DNA from: Pandoraea thiooxydans
GTDB taxonomy: Bacteria > Pseudomonadota > Gammaproteobacteria > Burkholderiales > Burkholderiaceae
Assembly: GCF_001931675.1 (NCBI RefSeq)
Contig: NZ_CP014839.1
Coordinates: forward strand, 496,001 to 560,000
Direction: 5' to 3'
Length of the DNA: 64,000 bases
Position numbers and translations under genes: made by a program. Positions 44,661 to 53,193 of the stretch are shown here, piece by piece. How positions within the stretch are numbered: position 1 is the first letter of the stretch; every line of letters begins with the position of its first letter. A model generated the notes under the pieces. It ran no database searches. It saw only the letters and a list, made by a program, of their open reading frames with translations, and was not told where the DNA came from.

Positions 44661-46802
44661 CTACTCGACCACAACAGCCCGCACCCCAGCTTCGACATCG
44701 GCGACTCGAATATCGGTCGTCCGATCCCGCATCCGCCGCAGCGCAGCGGCGGCCAGCGTCTTTTCGATCACGGCGTCCGCATCCGCAATCGAGCGTCCCG
44801 TCACCCGCTCGGTGAGCAGGCTCACCACCTCAGACGAGACCTGCCAGCGATCTCCCAGCTTCTTGTCGAGCGCGGTGTAGACGTAGTCCGCCATCGCCTC
44901 GGGCCCCGGCACGTCGAAGACCACTTTCTCCTCGAACCGCCCGCCGCGCAGCGCCGCCGAGTCGATGCGCTCGTAGTAATTGGTGGCAGCGATGAACATC
45001 ACATCCCGCATACGTCCGCCCGCACCGTCCATCGTGGTCAGGATCTTCTCGGTCAACATCCCGTAATTCGTCGCCCGCCGATCCTGCAGGATGCCATCGG
45101 CCTCATCGATGAAGACAATCGCCGGCCGAATGTCGCACGCTTCCCGGTACAGCTTGTCCCAGGCACCGGGGTCGGCAATGATCTGCGCCCCGGTGAGCTT
45201 CAGAAACGCCCAGCCGCTTGCCTTGGCCAGCGCCATCGCGGCTTGCGTCTTGCCCGTTCCCGGCGGGCCGGTAAAGATCAGCCCCCGCGGCAAGCTCGCG
45301 CCGAGCTGCTCCAGATCCTCGAGTTGCTCCATCTTGAAGGCCAGATCACATAGCAGATCCCGTGAAGCGTCGGGCAGGATGATCTCCTCGATCGCCTTGA
45401 CGTTCTCCGGCAACTGACCCCGCCGGCCCTGCAACAAACGCATCGCCCGCATGCCGACCTCGAACGTGACGGGCCCCGCGAACAGGCCATCGCGTCGCAT
45501 CTCGCGCAACTGGCCCCCCAGGGCGGACAGGCGCGCCGCGCTGAACCCCTCCCAGCGGCCCGCCAGCGCCTGGAGGGCCGACCGGTCGATGGCCTCCACC
45601 CCCAGCTCATCGCCAATGGCCCGGTACAGGAGCGCCAGACGTGCTTTGAGGTCCGGCGCCGGAATCTCGATCTTGAAGTCGAACCGTCCGTCACGCTTGC
45701 CGGCCGCATCGAGCGCGTCCAGCCAATTGGTGGCCGCCACCAGGATGACCCGGGAGCCACGTAGCGCGACGATCTCGGTGAGCATCACATTGGTCAGATC
45801 CCGGTCCATGGCGTGGGTCATATCGCCCCGGCTCTTGATGAACGAGTCGATCTCATCGATGAAGAGCACGCAGGTGCCGATCTTGCGCGCCGCAGCAAAC
45901 ACGGCCTTGACCTTCTGGGGTGTTTCGTTGATCCACTTCGAGGCAGCGTCGCCATAAGCGATCGACAGGAAGGGAATGCCCAACTGACCCGCCAGCGCTT
46001 CGGCAAAGAGCGTCTTGCCGTTGCCCGGCTCCCCGAAGAGCAGGATCCCGTTACGGGGCTTGCCCTGCGCCTCGATGATGTCCTGGGCCGCACCCCATAG
46101 GCGCTTCTTGGTCGAGCGCATGCCGACGACATCTGCAAAGGTATAGCGGCCCTGGCTCACGTTGTCACTGAAGTCATAGACGGGGGAGGCGGGTTGCGCG
46201 ACTGGCTGGGCAACTGGCGGAGCGACGGGTTTCGCGGGTGGGGCCACAGGAGGTGCCGCAGGTGCTGGGCGCGGCACTGGGCCGGTGGGCGCCGCCGGCG
46301 TCACGGGTGTCTTGGGGGTGACGGGCTCAGGACGCTCCACGGGGGCCGAATGCTCAACCGGATTGGCCGGTGCGTAGAGAGCAGAAGCATCGGCAGCGCC
46401 GGCCATCGGCACCGACGGGCGAATCTTCATGACCACCGGAATCCAGACCTGGGTGCCGACGATCTCGATACGGGGCACGGCCGCGCTGCGGTGCAGGCGC
46501 CACAGTCGCCGGCTGGCATCGGCCAGGAGGAGTGCGGCCGGGATGCTGAAGAAGGATCGCTCCCAGACCAGGGGACCCAACCCCAGCCACAGCACCAGGA
46601 AGGCCGTCCAGGTCCAGCCGCGCACTCGCGGGTTCGGCAGCCAGATGAGGGCGGCTGCGGCAACGGTCGAGCCCAGCAGCGTAGCTTGCTGGAGCGCGCC
46701 GGCGTGAGCCACACCGGGCAGTTGAGTGAAGAGACTTGTCAGGCTGGCCAGTATGGCGAGAAGACGGATGCCCTGCAGGGGGCGAGCGTAACGTGGTTTC
46801 AT
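44661..46802 (-). CDS. Membrane-anchored double AAA+ ATPase
   Basis: A 713-aa protein. N-terminal residues 12-32, ~40-57 and 64-80 are hydrophobic (WTWTAFLVLWLGLGPLVW), so it is probably membrane-tethered. A proline-rich linker (residues ~145-205, repeated PPVAPP/PVAQP) leads to two AAA+ modules: GEPGNGKT (257-264) with VLFIDEIDS, and GPPGTGKT (512-519) with IVFIDEADG. The first module keeps RRDGLF and DGRFDFKIE finger-like arginines; the second ends with RGGRFEEKVV. ATG 46802 is preceded by GAGGT; an upstream extension of the frame looks like random sequence. It is co-oriented with two small genes upstream. An FtsH/CDC48-like remodelling role is plausible; no protease or nuclease is attached. 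Confidence 0.85.
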   Translation of the reverse strand: MKPRYARPLQGIRLLAILASLTSLFTQLPGVAHAGALQQATLLGSTVAAAALIWLPNPRVRGWTWTAFLVLWLGLGPLVWERSFFSIPAALLLADASRRLWRLHRSAAVPRIEIVGTQVWIPVVMKIRPSVPMAGAADASALYAPANPVEHSAPVERPEPVTPKTPVTPAAPTGPVPRPAPAAPPVAPPAKPVAPPVAQPVAQPASPVYDFSDNVSQGRYTFADVVGMRSTKKRLWGAAQDIIEAQGKPRNGILLFGEPGNGKTLFAEALAGQLGIPFLSIAYGDAASKWINETPQKVKAVFAAARKIGTCVLFIDEIDSFIKSRGDMTHAMDRDLTNVMLTEIVALRGSRVILVAATNWLDALDAAGKRDGRFDFKIEIPAPDLKARLALLYRAIGDELGVEAIDRSALQALAGRWEGFSAARLSALGGQLREMRRDGLFAGPVTFEVGMRAMRLLQGRRGQLPENVKAIEEIILPDASRDLLCDLAFKMEQLEDLEQLGASLPRGLIFTGPPGTGKTQAAMALAKASGWAFLKLTGAQIIADPGAWDKLYREACDIRPAIVFIDEADGILQDRRATNYGMLTEKILTTMDGAGGRMRDVMFIAATNYYERIDSAALRGGRFEEKVVFDVPGPEAMADYVYTALDKKLGDRWQVSSEVVSLLTERVTGRSIADADAVIEKTLAAAALRRMRDRTTDIRVADVEAGVRAVVVE

Positions 46803-46938
46803 GATGACCTCGGCTTTGTAGTTGTCGACGGAGGCGGAGCCTTGACGGCGTGGGCGCCTCCTGAGGTTCAGTGTCCAACCCGATGCGGCCAACGCAAGTT
46901 GGCCTCGGGCGTGGCACAACGCATCAAAATCAGCAGCG

Positions 46939-47223
46939 TTAGCGCACGACCTGACGCGCGCGCCGAACCGGCACACCAACGAGTCGGTGCGTACGGATCC
47001 GACGACGGTGGGTGCGCACCGGCTCGAAGCGACGGCGCTGGTCCTGCCGCCGCAGGCGGCGTTGGCGAGCCAGGGGCCGGGCCAGATCGGCACGCAGTCG
47101 ACGGTGCCAGGCGGCGAGTGCCGCGACGGGAATCGCCGCATCGAGCGCGAGGGTGGTGTGGTCCTGAGTCAGTTGAACGACACGGCGGCCGTTGGGGCCG
47201 AAAACAAAGTGTTTGATGCGCAT
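46939..47223 (-). CDS. Small arginine-rich protein upstream of the membrane AAA+ gene
   Basis: A 94-aa protein starting MRIKHFVFGPNGRRVVQLTQ. The first 50 residues look like a compact beta/alpha fold, and the last 45 are strongly arginine-rich (LARPLARQRRLRRQDQRRR). The start at ATG 47223 is preceded by a GGAG-like site. The arginine-rich tail could be nucleic-acid binding or be an artefact of GC-rich codons. It lies between the 37-codon gene and the AAA+ gene. I do not recognise the family. Confidence 0.45.
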   Translation of the reverse strand: MRIKHFVFGPNGRRVVQLTQDHTTLALDAAIPVAALAAWHRRLRADLARPLARQRRLRRQDQRRRFEPVRTHRRRIRTHRLVGVPVRRARQVVR

Positions 47224-47269
47224 AGGGGCTCCAGTGAAAAGAGGAATCGGCAAGGGATCAGGCCAAGGC

Positions 47270-47383
47270 CTACTTGCGGCGTCGCAGCCACTGGAGCGCG
47301 GTGAGCAGGGGGCGGAAAAATTCGCGCAGGATCTGCCAGAGCTCGTCGAGCAGGGCCTGCCACCATTGGGGTTGTGGGTTCAT
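47270..47383 (-). CDS. 37-residue tryptophan-rich amphipathic peptide
   Basis: A 37-aa peptide starting MNPQPQWWQALLDELWQILR and ending LQWLRRRK. It would form one long amphipathic helix rich in tryptophan and leucine with a basic end, as in membrane-acting or toxin-like peptides. AGGAG about 9 bases before ATG 47383 is a real Shine-Dalgarno site, making a genuine gene likely despite its size. It is the first of three genes (peptide, 94-aa protein, membrane AAA+ ATPase). Function unknown. Confidence 0.55.
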   Translation of the reverse strand: MNPQPQWWQALLDELWQILREFFRPLLTALQWLRRRK

Positions 47384-48008
47384 CGCAAAGCGCTCCTGAA
47401 GTGAGAGGCAAGCTCGCCTGTGACGGCGGTCATGCCCCGAGATTGCGGAACCCAGTGGCTTCAGACGGAGGCAGGCAGGGGAGCGGCGACTTGGCGTCGT
47501 ACTGTGAGACAACGTACAGACCGATCCACACCTGCCTGGGCATCGAAGCCACAGGGAAAATTCAGGATCTCATTGAGTTTTGCGAATGCAAGTCGAGCTG
47601 GCGGTGGCCTTAGATGGGGGCCCCAAGGGGATACGGCACCGGTCGCGAATTTATGGAAAAGGGCAGGGGGTTAATGGTCGATTTCCCCAACCGTCTGCTA
47701 ATGCAAGCCTCAATGCTTCTCTGTGCTACCCCGACTCGGATGACCCTGTGACACCGAGACGTCGGAGCGCATCAGCAGCGCCAGGCGTTGCAGGTGTCTG
47801 CTGCGGCGAGCGCCAGTCAGCGGCGCTGCCAGGATTTCCAAGTCAAGTTTGCTAATTGATGGGCCTGAGCTGAAATTGAGACGTGAAATGTCCCGAGGCA
47901 GGAATATCCTTGAAGCGAAAGCTACGGAAGTCCCGCGCGCCGGCTGGTTTGTTAACGTTGTGTTGGGGAGTGTCGAGTCGCTCAGTTCCTCGACAGATGG
48001 AGAAACGA
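47384..48008. other. Gene-free stretch with shared 16-base motif
   Basis: About 625 bp without a convincing gene, between the divergent 37-aa gene and the gene at 48009. It contains TGAGACGTGAAATGTC at 47877-47892, an exact copy of part of the repeat at 23802. An open frame on the minus strand here has atypical content and no ribosome-binding site, so it was not called. Confidence 0.4.
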
Positions 48009-48425
48009 ATGCCAATGCTTATCCACCACATTGACGCCATTGCCCGCCAGAAAGGACGAGATGTTGTGTTCGTGACATTTCCCGAATGCGACAGTTGGCT
48101 TGAGGAATCGCCTATCGACTATGCGCAATGTGCCGCCCGGGATGTCGTAATCACCTGGCTGGACGGCAATCGAATCGGTTGGTTGCCATGCGCCAAGTTT
48201 GCTGATGAGAATTTCATCGGGGCCTATACCGGGGACGTATACGTGGACGTGCCGTTTGACCCGGGCAACGAAGCATACAGACAGGTGAAAGAATTTTTGG
48301 AATACCCCGACGGGACTTCAAAAATCGAAGGCGCGAGGTTCTCGTATTTGCCTCTTGCGATCGCAATGACGAACAGTCACCACGACAAGCCCGGTTTCTG
48401 GGAAGAATGGGCAAAAGCCCGGTGA
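48009..48425 (+). CDS. Unknown 138-aa protein
   Basis: A 138-aa soluble protein starting MPMLIHHIDAIARQKGRDVV, with a pattern of alternating strands and helices (VVFVTFPECDSWLEESPIDY; DVYVDVPFDPGNEAYRQVK) and a C-terminal helix ending FWEEWAKAR. GGAG 6 bases before ATG 48009 supports this start; an ATG at 47997 is in frame but weaker. No family recognised. It is followed 229 bp later by a SIR2 gene on the same strand, too far for a firm operon claim. Confidence 0.6.
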   Translation: MPMLIHHIDAIARQKGRDVVFVTFPECDSWLEESPIDYAQCAARDVVITWLDGNRIGWLPCAKFADENFIGAYTGDVYVDVPFDPGNEAYRQVKEFLEYPDGTSKIEGARFSYLPLAIAMTNSHHDKPGFWEEWAKAR

Positions 48426-48654
48426 GAAGTCGACAACCGGCGGCCTTCCATTGTGGGCGTGGCAAACGATTTACCGCATCTCGGATTCGGTATCGCTGGT
48501 TGTGCACTGCGTGTTTCGTGTGTCGCACATCTAGCCTAGCAAAAGCAAGTTAGCCGGTGCGGGCGATATGAACGAAGGTTGAGCGCGGAACCATAAGCGG
48601 AGCTAATCAGCCTCGGCGAGATGCAGGGTGCATTGGCGAAGATGGGAGGAAAAC

Positions 48655-49485
48655 ATGGCGCTTTCAGTGCACGAAAAACTGAATCTGGCCGCAGACTGGT
48701 TACGCGCAGCGGACGGCCTGTTGGTGACGGCGGGCGCTGGCATGGGAGTTGATTCCGGCTTGCCGGACTTCCGGGGAAGGGCCGGCTTTTGGCGTGCATA
48801 TCCAGTGCTTAAACCCGTCGGCATAAATTTCGAGGACATTGCATCGCCTGATGCCATGCGGCGGATGCCTACCCTTGCATGGGGGTTTTATGGGCATATG
48901 CTGGGGCTATACCGCAAGACAGAGCCGCACGACGGCTTCAATATCCTGCGGCATTGGGGCGAACGCATGGAGCACGGACTTTTCGTATTCACGAGCAACG
49001 TGGACGGGCACTTCCAGAAGGCCGGATACCCGGACGACAGAATTGTCGAATGTCATGGGTCTATCCACTTCCTGCAGTGTTTCAAGACCTGTAGCCGGAA
49101 TATCTGGTCGGCGAACATGGTAGATCCCCAGGTAGACGCTAACTCATGCAGATTGCAAAGCGATATTCCGACCTGTCCCAAATGCGGAGCGATGGCGCGT
49201 CCAAATGTTTTAATGTTTGACGACTATGACTGGATCGATGACCGCACGGAACTTCAACAGGAGCGCATGGAGCGCTGGCTGTCAAGGGTTTCCAGACTGG
49301 TTGTCGTCGAGCTCGGTGCAGGCAAGGCCATTCCAACGGTTCGAATGCTGAGTGAGAAGAATGGGCCACGAATAATTCGCATAAATCCTCGAGACTTCGC
49401 TATTGCCTCATATCGGGGCGTCGGAATCCCCGGCAGGGCATTGGAAGTGCTTGGGATGTTGAATGCGTTGCTGGTGGCCGGATAG
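48655..49485 (+). CDS. SIR2-family NAD-dependent protein
   Basis: A 276-aa sirtuin-fold protein: TAGAGMGVDSGLPDFRG (residues 25-41, NAD binding), TSNVDGHFQ (113-121), the catalytic-type VECHGS with H134, a zinc cysteine set (LQC, then CPKCGA) and a C-terminal GAGKAIPTVR/RIIRINPRDF. The GAG-SG...PDFRG and TSNVD features are intact, so NAD hydrolysis or deacylation is expected. GGGAGGAAAAC directly before ATG 48655 sets the start. It is a close paralogue of the partial gene at 1-624. Short SIR2 proteins occur in anti-phage systems (with TIR, Ago or HerA partners) and as ordinary deacylases; no such partner is adjacent here. Confidence 0.9.
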   Translation: MALSVHEKLNLAADWLRAADGLLVTAGAGMGVDSGLPDFRGRAGFWRAYPVLKPVGINFEDIASPDAMRRMPTLAWGFYGHMLGLYRKTEPHDGFNILRHWGERMEHGLFVFTSNVDGHFQKAGYPDDRIVECHGSIHFLQCFKTCSRNIWSANMVDPQVDANSCRLQSDIPTCPKCGAMARPNVLMFDDYDWIDDRTELQQERMERWLSRVSRLVVVELGAGKAIPTVRMLSEKNGPRIIRINPRDFAIASYRGVGIPGRALEVLGMLNALLVAG

Positions 49486-49583
49486 CCTCATTGAAAGTTG
49501 CAATTACTTAGATGTATTCACGCAGGGTAATATTCATACGGGCTACTGATGCCGCTGACGTGACGACCGGCGGTACTGGCCTT

Positions 49584-49599
49584 GATAGCCATGGCTATC
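49584..49599. repeat. Perfect 16-bp palindrome
   Basis: GATAGCCATGGCTATC reads identically on both strands. It lies in the ~290-bp gap between the SIR2 gene and the helicase gene, which are convergent. It could be part of an attenuator or regulator site; no partner was found. Confidence 0.45.
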
Positions 49600-49773
49600 G
49601 TTGTCGCCTGGGAGCCCGATACCTATATGGTGGTAGAGAGAACAGCCAGATGGAATGTCACTCTGCGCGGGGCGGATGTTTTAGAACAATGATTGCGTCT
49701 CTGTTGAGCGCCACGGTTCGCTGAGAACGTGGCCGCGTGCGCCAACTGCGTCTCGACCAAGGCGCATCGAGCA

Positions 49774-52700
49774 TTATTTCTCCGCACCAGGCAACTGATC
49801 GTCATGCGAAGTGAATGGATTGATCTCAAAGGGCGCGTTCTGGTTGTTCTCTTGCACGGAGAACGGCTTGATCAGGAGGATTGTGGTGTCGTCAGCTGGA
49901 TTCTCGATCGAACCGGAGGCCGCATGCAGGTAGTTCATCGGTGCGAGGTCGATCATCAGCTTGCGTTTGATCTCGGCAATTTCCGCGGCGTCGAATTCGC
50001 GGCACAACAGATTTTCGAGCAGCTCCTGTTGACGCGGCTGGCCGAACGCGAGCCGGTACAGCGAGAGGATTTTCAGCAGTTCGTCGAGACGCGTGGCTTC
50101 GCGGCTCATCGGCAAGTACGGCACGAAACGCTCGATGCGGGCCTGCCCGACCGGCATGTGCCAATACGGTACTAGGTCGCTTGAACGCGGGTTTGCCGCG
50201 AGACCGCGCGCGGACTTCGCGTGCTCGAACCATGCCGCCCACACATCGCCGCCATCCGCGGCAACCGGCGTATTGGCGACGTATTCGGCGACACGGCGAC
50301 GTACCACCAGCGACTTGTAGCGGTTCACGCGTCCTTCGCGCTGCTCCAGGTCGATTGGATTTGATGGCAGATTCCAGTGGACGACGCGCGAGCAATACAA
50401 GTGAAAATCCAGCCCCTCCTGGCCAATCGACGTGGAGTTCAGCATGAACGGCCAGAACGGCGAGTTGAATGCATCGCGCACATTGCTTATCCGCTCAACA
50501 GCCTGCTGGTCGGTGCTGCGCTGATTACTGATCGAAACCGCGTAGTGGCAGCGGAACCGGACTGCAACGCCATTGATGCGCTGCACCTGTGCCGTCACAC
50601 CGCCCGCGCGCAAACGCGTTGTTTCGTTGAGCCGGGCCATTGCATCCGCCGCGTCGAGACCACTCGAGTGGAGCAGATGCAGATATTCGTCGAACATCGC
50701 CTGAAGATTGCCGCTTATGCAGTAATCCAACGCGGCCATCCAGAACGGAATTTTCCGGTCGCGCCGACTCTTCTTCAGGATGCGCCGTCCTTCCGGGTTG
50801 TTAAACACCTGAACGAAGTCGATTGCGCCGACGCCAGCGCGCCGCGCCAACTCGCGGTCGCCCTTGCCCCATATGCGCTCGAGGCTGGTTAGCACACTCA
50901 CGGCAGGTCCGGCGATTGCCAGTTTCGCGAGAAAGCTGGGCAGATCGTCGGGCATCGGGCCGAGATCGAGTGCGGGCTCGTCGAGCCGCTCACGCAAGAT
51001 GTCGATTACGTCGCGTCGGCCGGATGCGTCCGCCGACTGACCCGCATTACATCGAAAGTCATCGAGCCACTGCTCGCACGCGGCGCGTCGCGACAGTACG
51101 TTGCGGCCGGCATCTGCGCCGGTGGAGTCGGTCCAGTCGAGCAAGAGCGGCGCCAGCGCGTACCACAGATCGGGATGACGCGGCGCGGGCCCGGCGAAGC
51201 GTTGCAGCCGTTGCAAACCGTTCGCCAGTCGACTTTTCATTTCGTTGACGAGCGCTTCGGAACTCTTGCCTAACGCCTCGTCGCGCACCGGCGCGAGATC
51301 GCAGAGCGTCCTCGACGGATAGATGAAGCCCCAGGGCGCGAGCGTCTTCGTGTTGTCGAAGCGGATGATGTCGCCGGTCGGTCGATCCTCGAAATACTTG
51401 GCGTTGTCTCCCGCAGCGCGCAGCAAACGACGTTCGGCTTCATAGGAAATGAGACCGCTCAGCGCTCGCGGTGCGAGTAACAAGCTTGAGAACAGCAGCG
51501 TTTTCGTGAACTGTGCATTGACGGCGAATGGTCCTTCGTGCTTGTAGTAAGGTCGGCTCGGAGGAATCCACAGCAGCATTTCAGCGCCGTTTCCGAACAC
51601 CGCTTTCGTCACTTCGCGCAACCTGGCGTGCGGCGCGTCTCTATCCAGCTTGACTGCATAGGCGTCCAGCTTGTCGCGCGGGATCCATGCCGCTTTGGCC
51701 CGGTTCAGCGCAGCTTTCACTTCGGGAACGTTCTTATGCGACTCGATGTGCGCTCGCAGCTTGTATTCGCCAAGAAACGAGAGCGGCCACGGAGCCGATT
51801 TATAGAACTCCATCAACGGCAAGTGATGGATGGTCGGCTGCACGTCGTGCAGAACCTGACCAACTCTGTCGAACGCGACGAATGCGTCGATCTCGGTGCG
51901 AGTGAACGTCGAACCGCACGGCAGATGGTTCGCGTGCGTAACGTTTTCGACACCGTTACCGATCGATGCGCGTTCGGTCCGGCATATGTAAGGACGCAGC
52001 GCGGACTCGACAGCATTCTTCGGCTGCCCGTCCAGGTCTGAGGGCCGTACCGACGGGTCGCGTAGGAGCAGTATCTCCTTGAGCAGTGCTTCGCGCGCCT
52101 TCGTGTACCTTTCCCATGGCGCGGCTTCGCCGCGCCCGATGAAGCGCAGCAGGTGCTGGAGCTGCTCGGCGTGCGCATCTTCCTCGTCGTCGATATGTGT
52201 GAGCGCCTTATACGGCGTGGCAGACAGGAGCAGGATCTTGCTAGCGCCATCGCGAGTCTCCTCGAACACCTTGTGGGCGATGATGCCGTCCTCACTGTCG
52301 TCGTTGCGGCCGAGCAGTTCCTTGAAACGCTGAAACTCGTCGAGGATGAACAGATCGGCTTCGAGATTGCCCGCGCACGCGTGCATGAACCGCAGACGCA
52401 ACTCGGTGAGGATGCCGTTGAATGCCTTTGGACAAGCCGCTTTGTCGCGCGCATACAGCGTCGCGCAGCCGCGCAGCAGTTCGAACCAGTCGCCGTATTG
52501 TACGTTCGCCTTGTTGAGCTCGGCGAGGTCGTCGCGCGCTAGTGGTGCTATGTCGTTCAACGACGCATGAAACGCGTCGCGCACGCTGCGCACGATGCCG
52601 CCCTCGCGCGGCCAGCCGTCGTCATTGGGCCTCCACGAATCACACACTTCCTGCCGAAAGAAGTGCTCCAGCGCAACGAGGTCCGAGCCGCAGAGCTGCG

Positions 52701-53193
52701 GATGCTCGGCCAGCGCGCGGAAAATGATGTAGCGTTCCTTGGCATTGCCCTTGCCTCGGCGCTTCACTCCAAACGACGTCGCCGGCGTTAGCGTACACAC
52801 CTCGATCAGCTTGCCGCGATCATCGTGATCGCGCGCGACGCCGAGTTCCGCGAGTCGCCAGAACGTCGGCGCCTGTACGTAGGTGGCCGCGTCCTTGTCC
52901 GAGAAGATAGCGAGTTTCCGGCGGTTTTCGTTGGCAAGCGTTTGATTCGAGCAGATGTAAGTCACGCGCAGCGGCCTCGCGGGTTCGTCGCCGTGCATCC
53001 TCAGATGGCGCAGCAGCATCCTGGCGATCACACCGCGCGCAACCACCGTCTTGCCGAGCCCGACCTCGTCGGCCACCAACAAGCGGGTCTGCTGTGCTTC
53101 GTCGAAGCGTTGCATCACCGCATCGACCGTCGCCCGCTGGAAATCGGTGAGCTTGGCGAAAGAGGCTGAGATCAATTCCCGTTTGCTGCTCAT
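49774..53193 (-). CDS. Large SF2 (DEAD/SNF2-like) helicase
   Basis: A 1139-aa helicase with ADEVGLGKTVVARGV (Walker A, residues 41-49), LDEFQRFKE (Walker B, ~284-292), LLLSATPYKA (~321-330), and C-terminal motif V/VI segments GQEGLDFHLYC and LEQREGRVNRY (~945). Between these lie family-specific regions with no known enzymatic motif. Start ATG 53193 has AAGGA 7 bases upstream and overlaps the PLD gene stop (ATGA). It is the third and last gene of the DUF6361-PLD-helicase operon. It resembles helicases of DISARM-like and related defence systems but no single system is a certain match. Confidence 0.87.
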   Translation of the reverse strand: MSSKRELISASFAKLTDFQRATVDAVMQRFDEAQQTRLLVADEVGLGKTVVARGVIARMLLRHLRMHGDEPARPLRVTYICSNQTLANENRRKLAIFSDKDAATYVQAPTFWRLAELGVARDHDDRGKLIEVCTLTPATSFGVKRRGKGNAKERYIIFRALAEHPQLCGSDLVALEHFFRQEVCDSWRPNDDGWPREGGIVRSVRDAFHASLNDIAPLARDDLAELNKANVQYGDWFELLRGCATLYARDKAACPKAFNGILTELRLRFMHACAGNLEADLFILDEFQRFKELLGRNDDSEDGIIAHKVFEETRDGASKILLLSATPYKALTHIDDEEDAHAEQLQHLLRFIGRGEAAPWERYTKAREALLKEILLLRDPSVRPSDLDGQPKNAVESALRPYICRTERASIGNGVENVTHANHLPCGSTFTRTEIDAFVAFDRVGQVLHDVQPTIHHLPLMEFYKSAPWPLSFLGEYKLRAHIESHKNVPEVKAALNRAKAAWIPRDKLDAYAVKLDRDAPHARLREVTKAVFGNGAEMLLWIPPSRPYYKHEGPFAVNAQFTKTLLFSSLLLAPRALSGLISYEAERRLLRAAGDNAKYFEDRPTGDIIRFDNTKTLAPWGFIYPSRTLCDLAPVRDEALGKSSEALVNEMKSRLANGLQRLQRFAGPAPRHPDLWYALAPLLLDWTDSTGADAGRNVLSRRAACEQWLDDFRCNAGQSADASGRRDVIDILRERLDEPALDLGPMPDDLPSFLAKLAIAGPAVSVLTSLERIWGKGDRELARRAGVGAIDFVQVFNNPEGRRILKKSRRDRKIPFWMAALDYCISGNLQAMFDEYLHLLHSSGLDAADAMARLNETTRLRAGGVTAQVQRINGVAVRFRCHYAVSISNQRSTDQQAVERISNVRDAFNSPFWPFMLNSTSIGQEGLDFHLYCSRVVHWNLPSNPIDLEQREGRVNRYKSLVVRRRVAEYVANTPVAADGGDVWAAWFEHAKSARGLAANPRSSDLVPYWHMPVGQARIERFVPYLPMSREATRLDELLKILSLYRLAFGQPRQQELLENLLCREFDAAEIAEIKRKLMIDLAPMNYLHAASGSIENPADDTTILLIKPFSVQENNQNAPFEINPFTSHDDQLPGAEK

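Noticed and set aside
46803-47141. Upstream extension of the membrane AAA+ frame
   Set aside because: Proline/arginine-rich, no start signal, and overlaps a separate small frame; the GAGGT before ATG 46802 is better.
47710-48015. Open frame on the minus strand upstream of the 48009 gene
   Set aside because: Low-complexity content and no ribosome-binding site; it overlaps a motif shared with a gene-free region.
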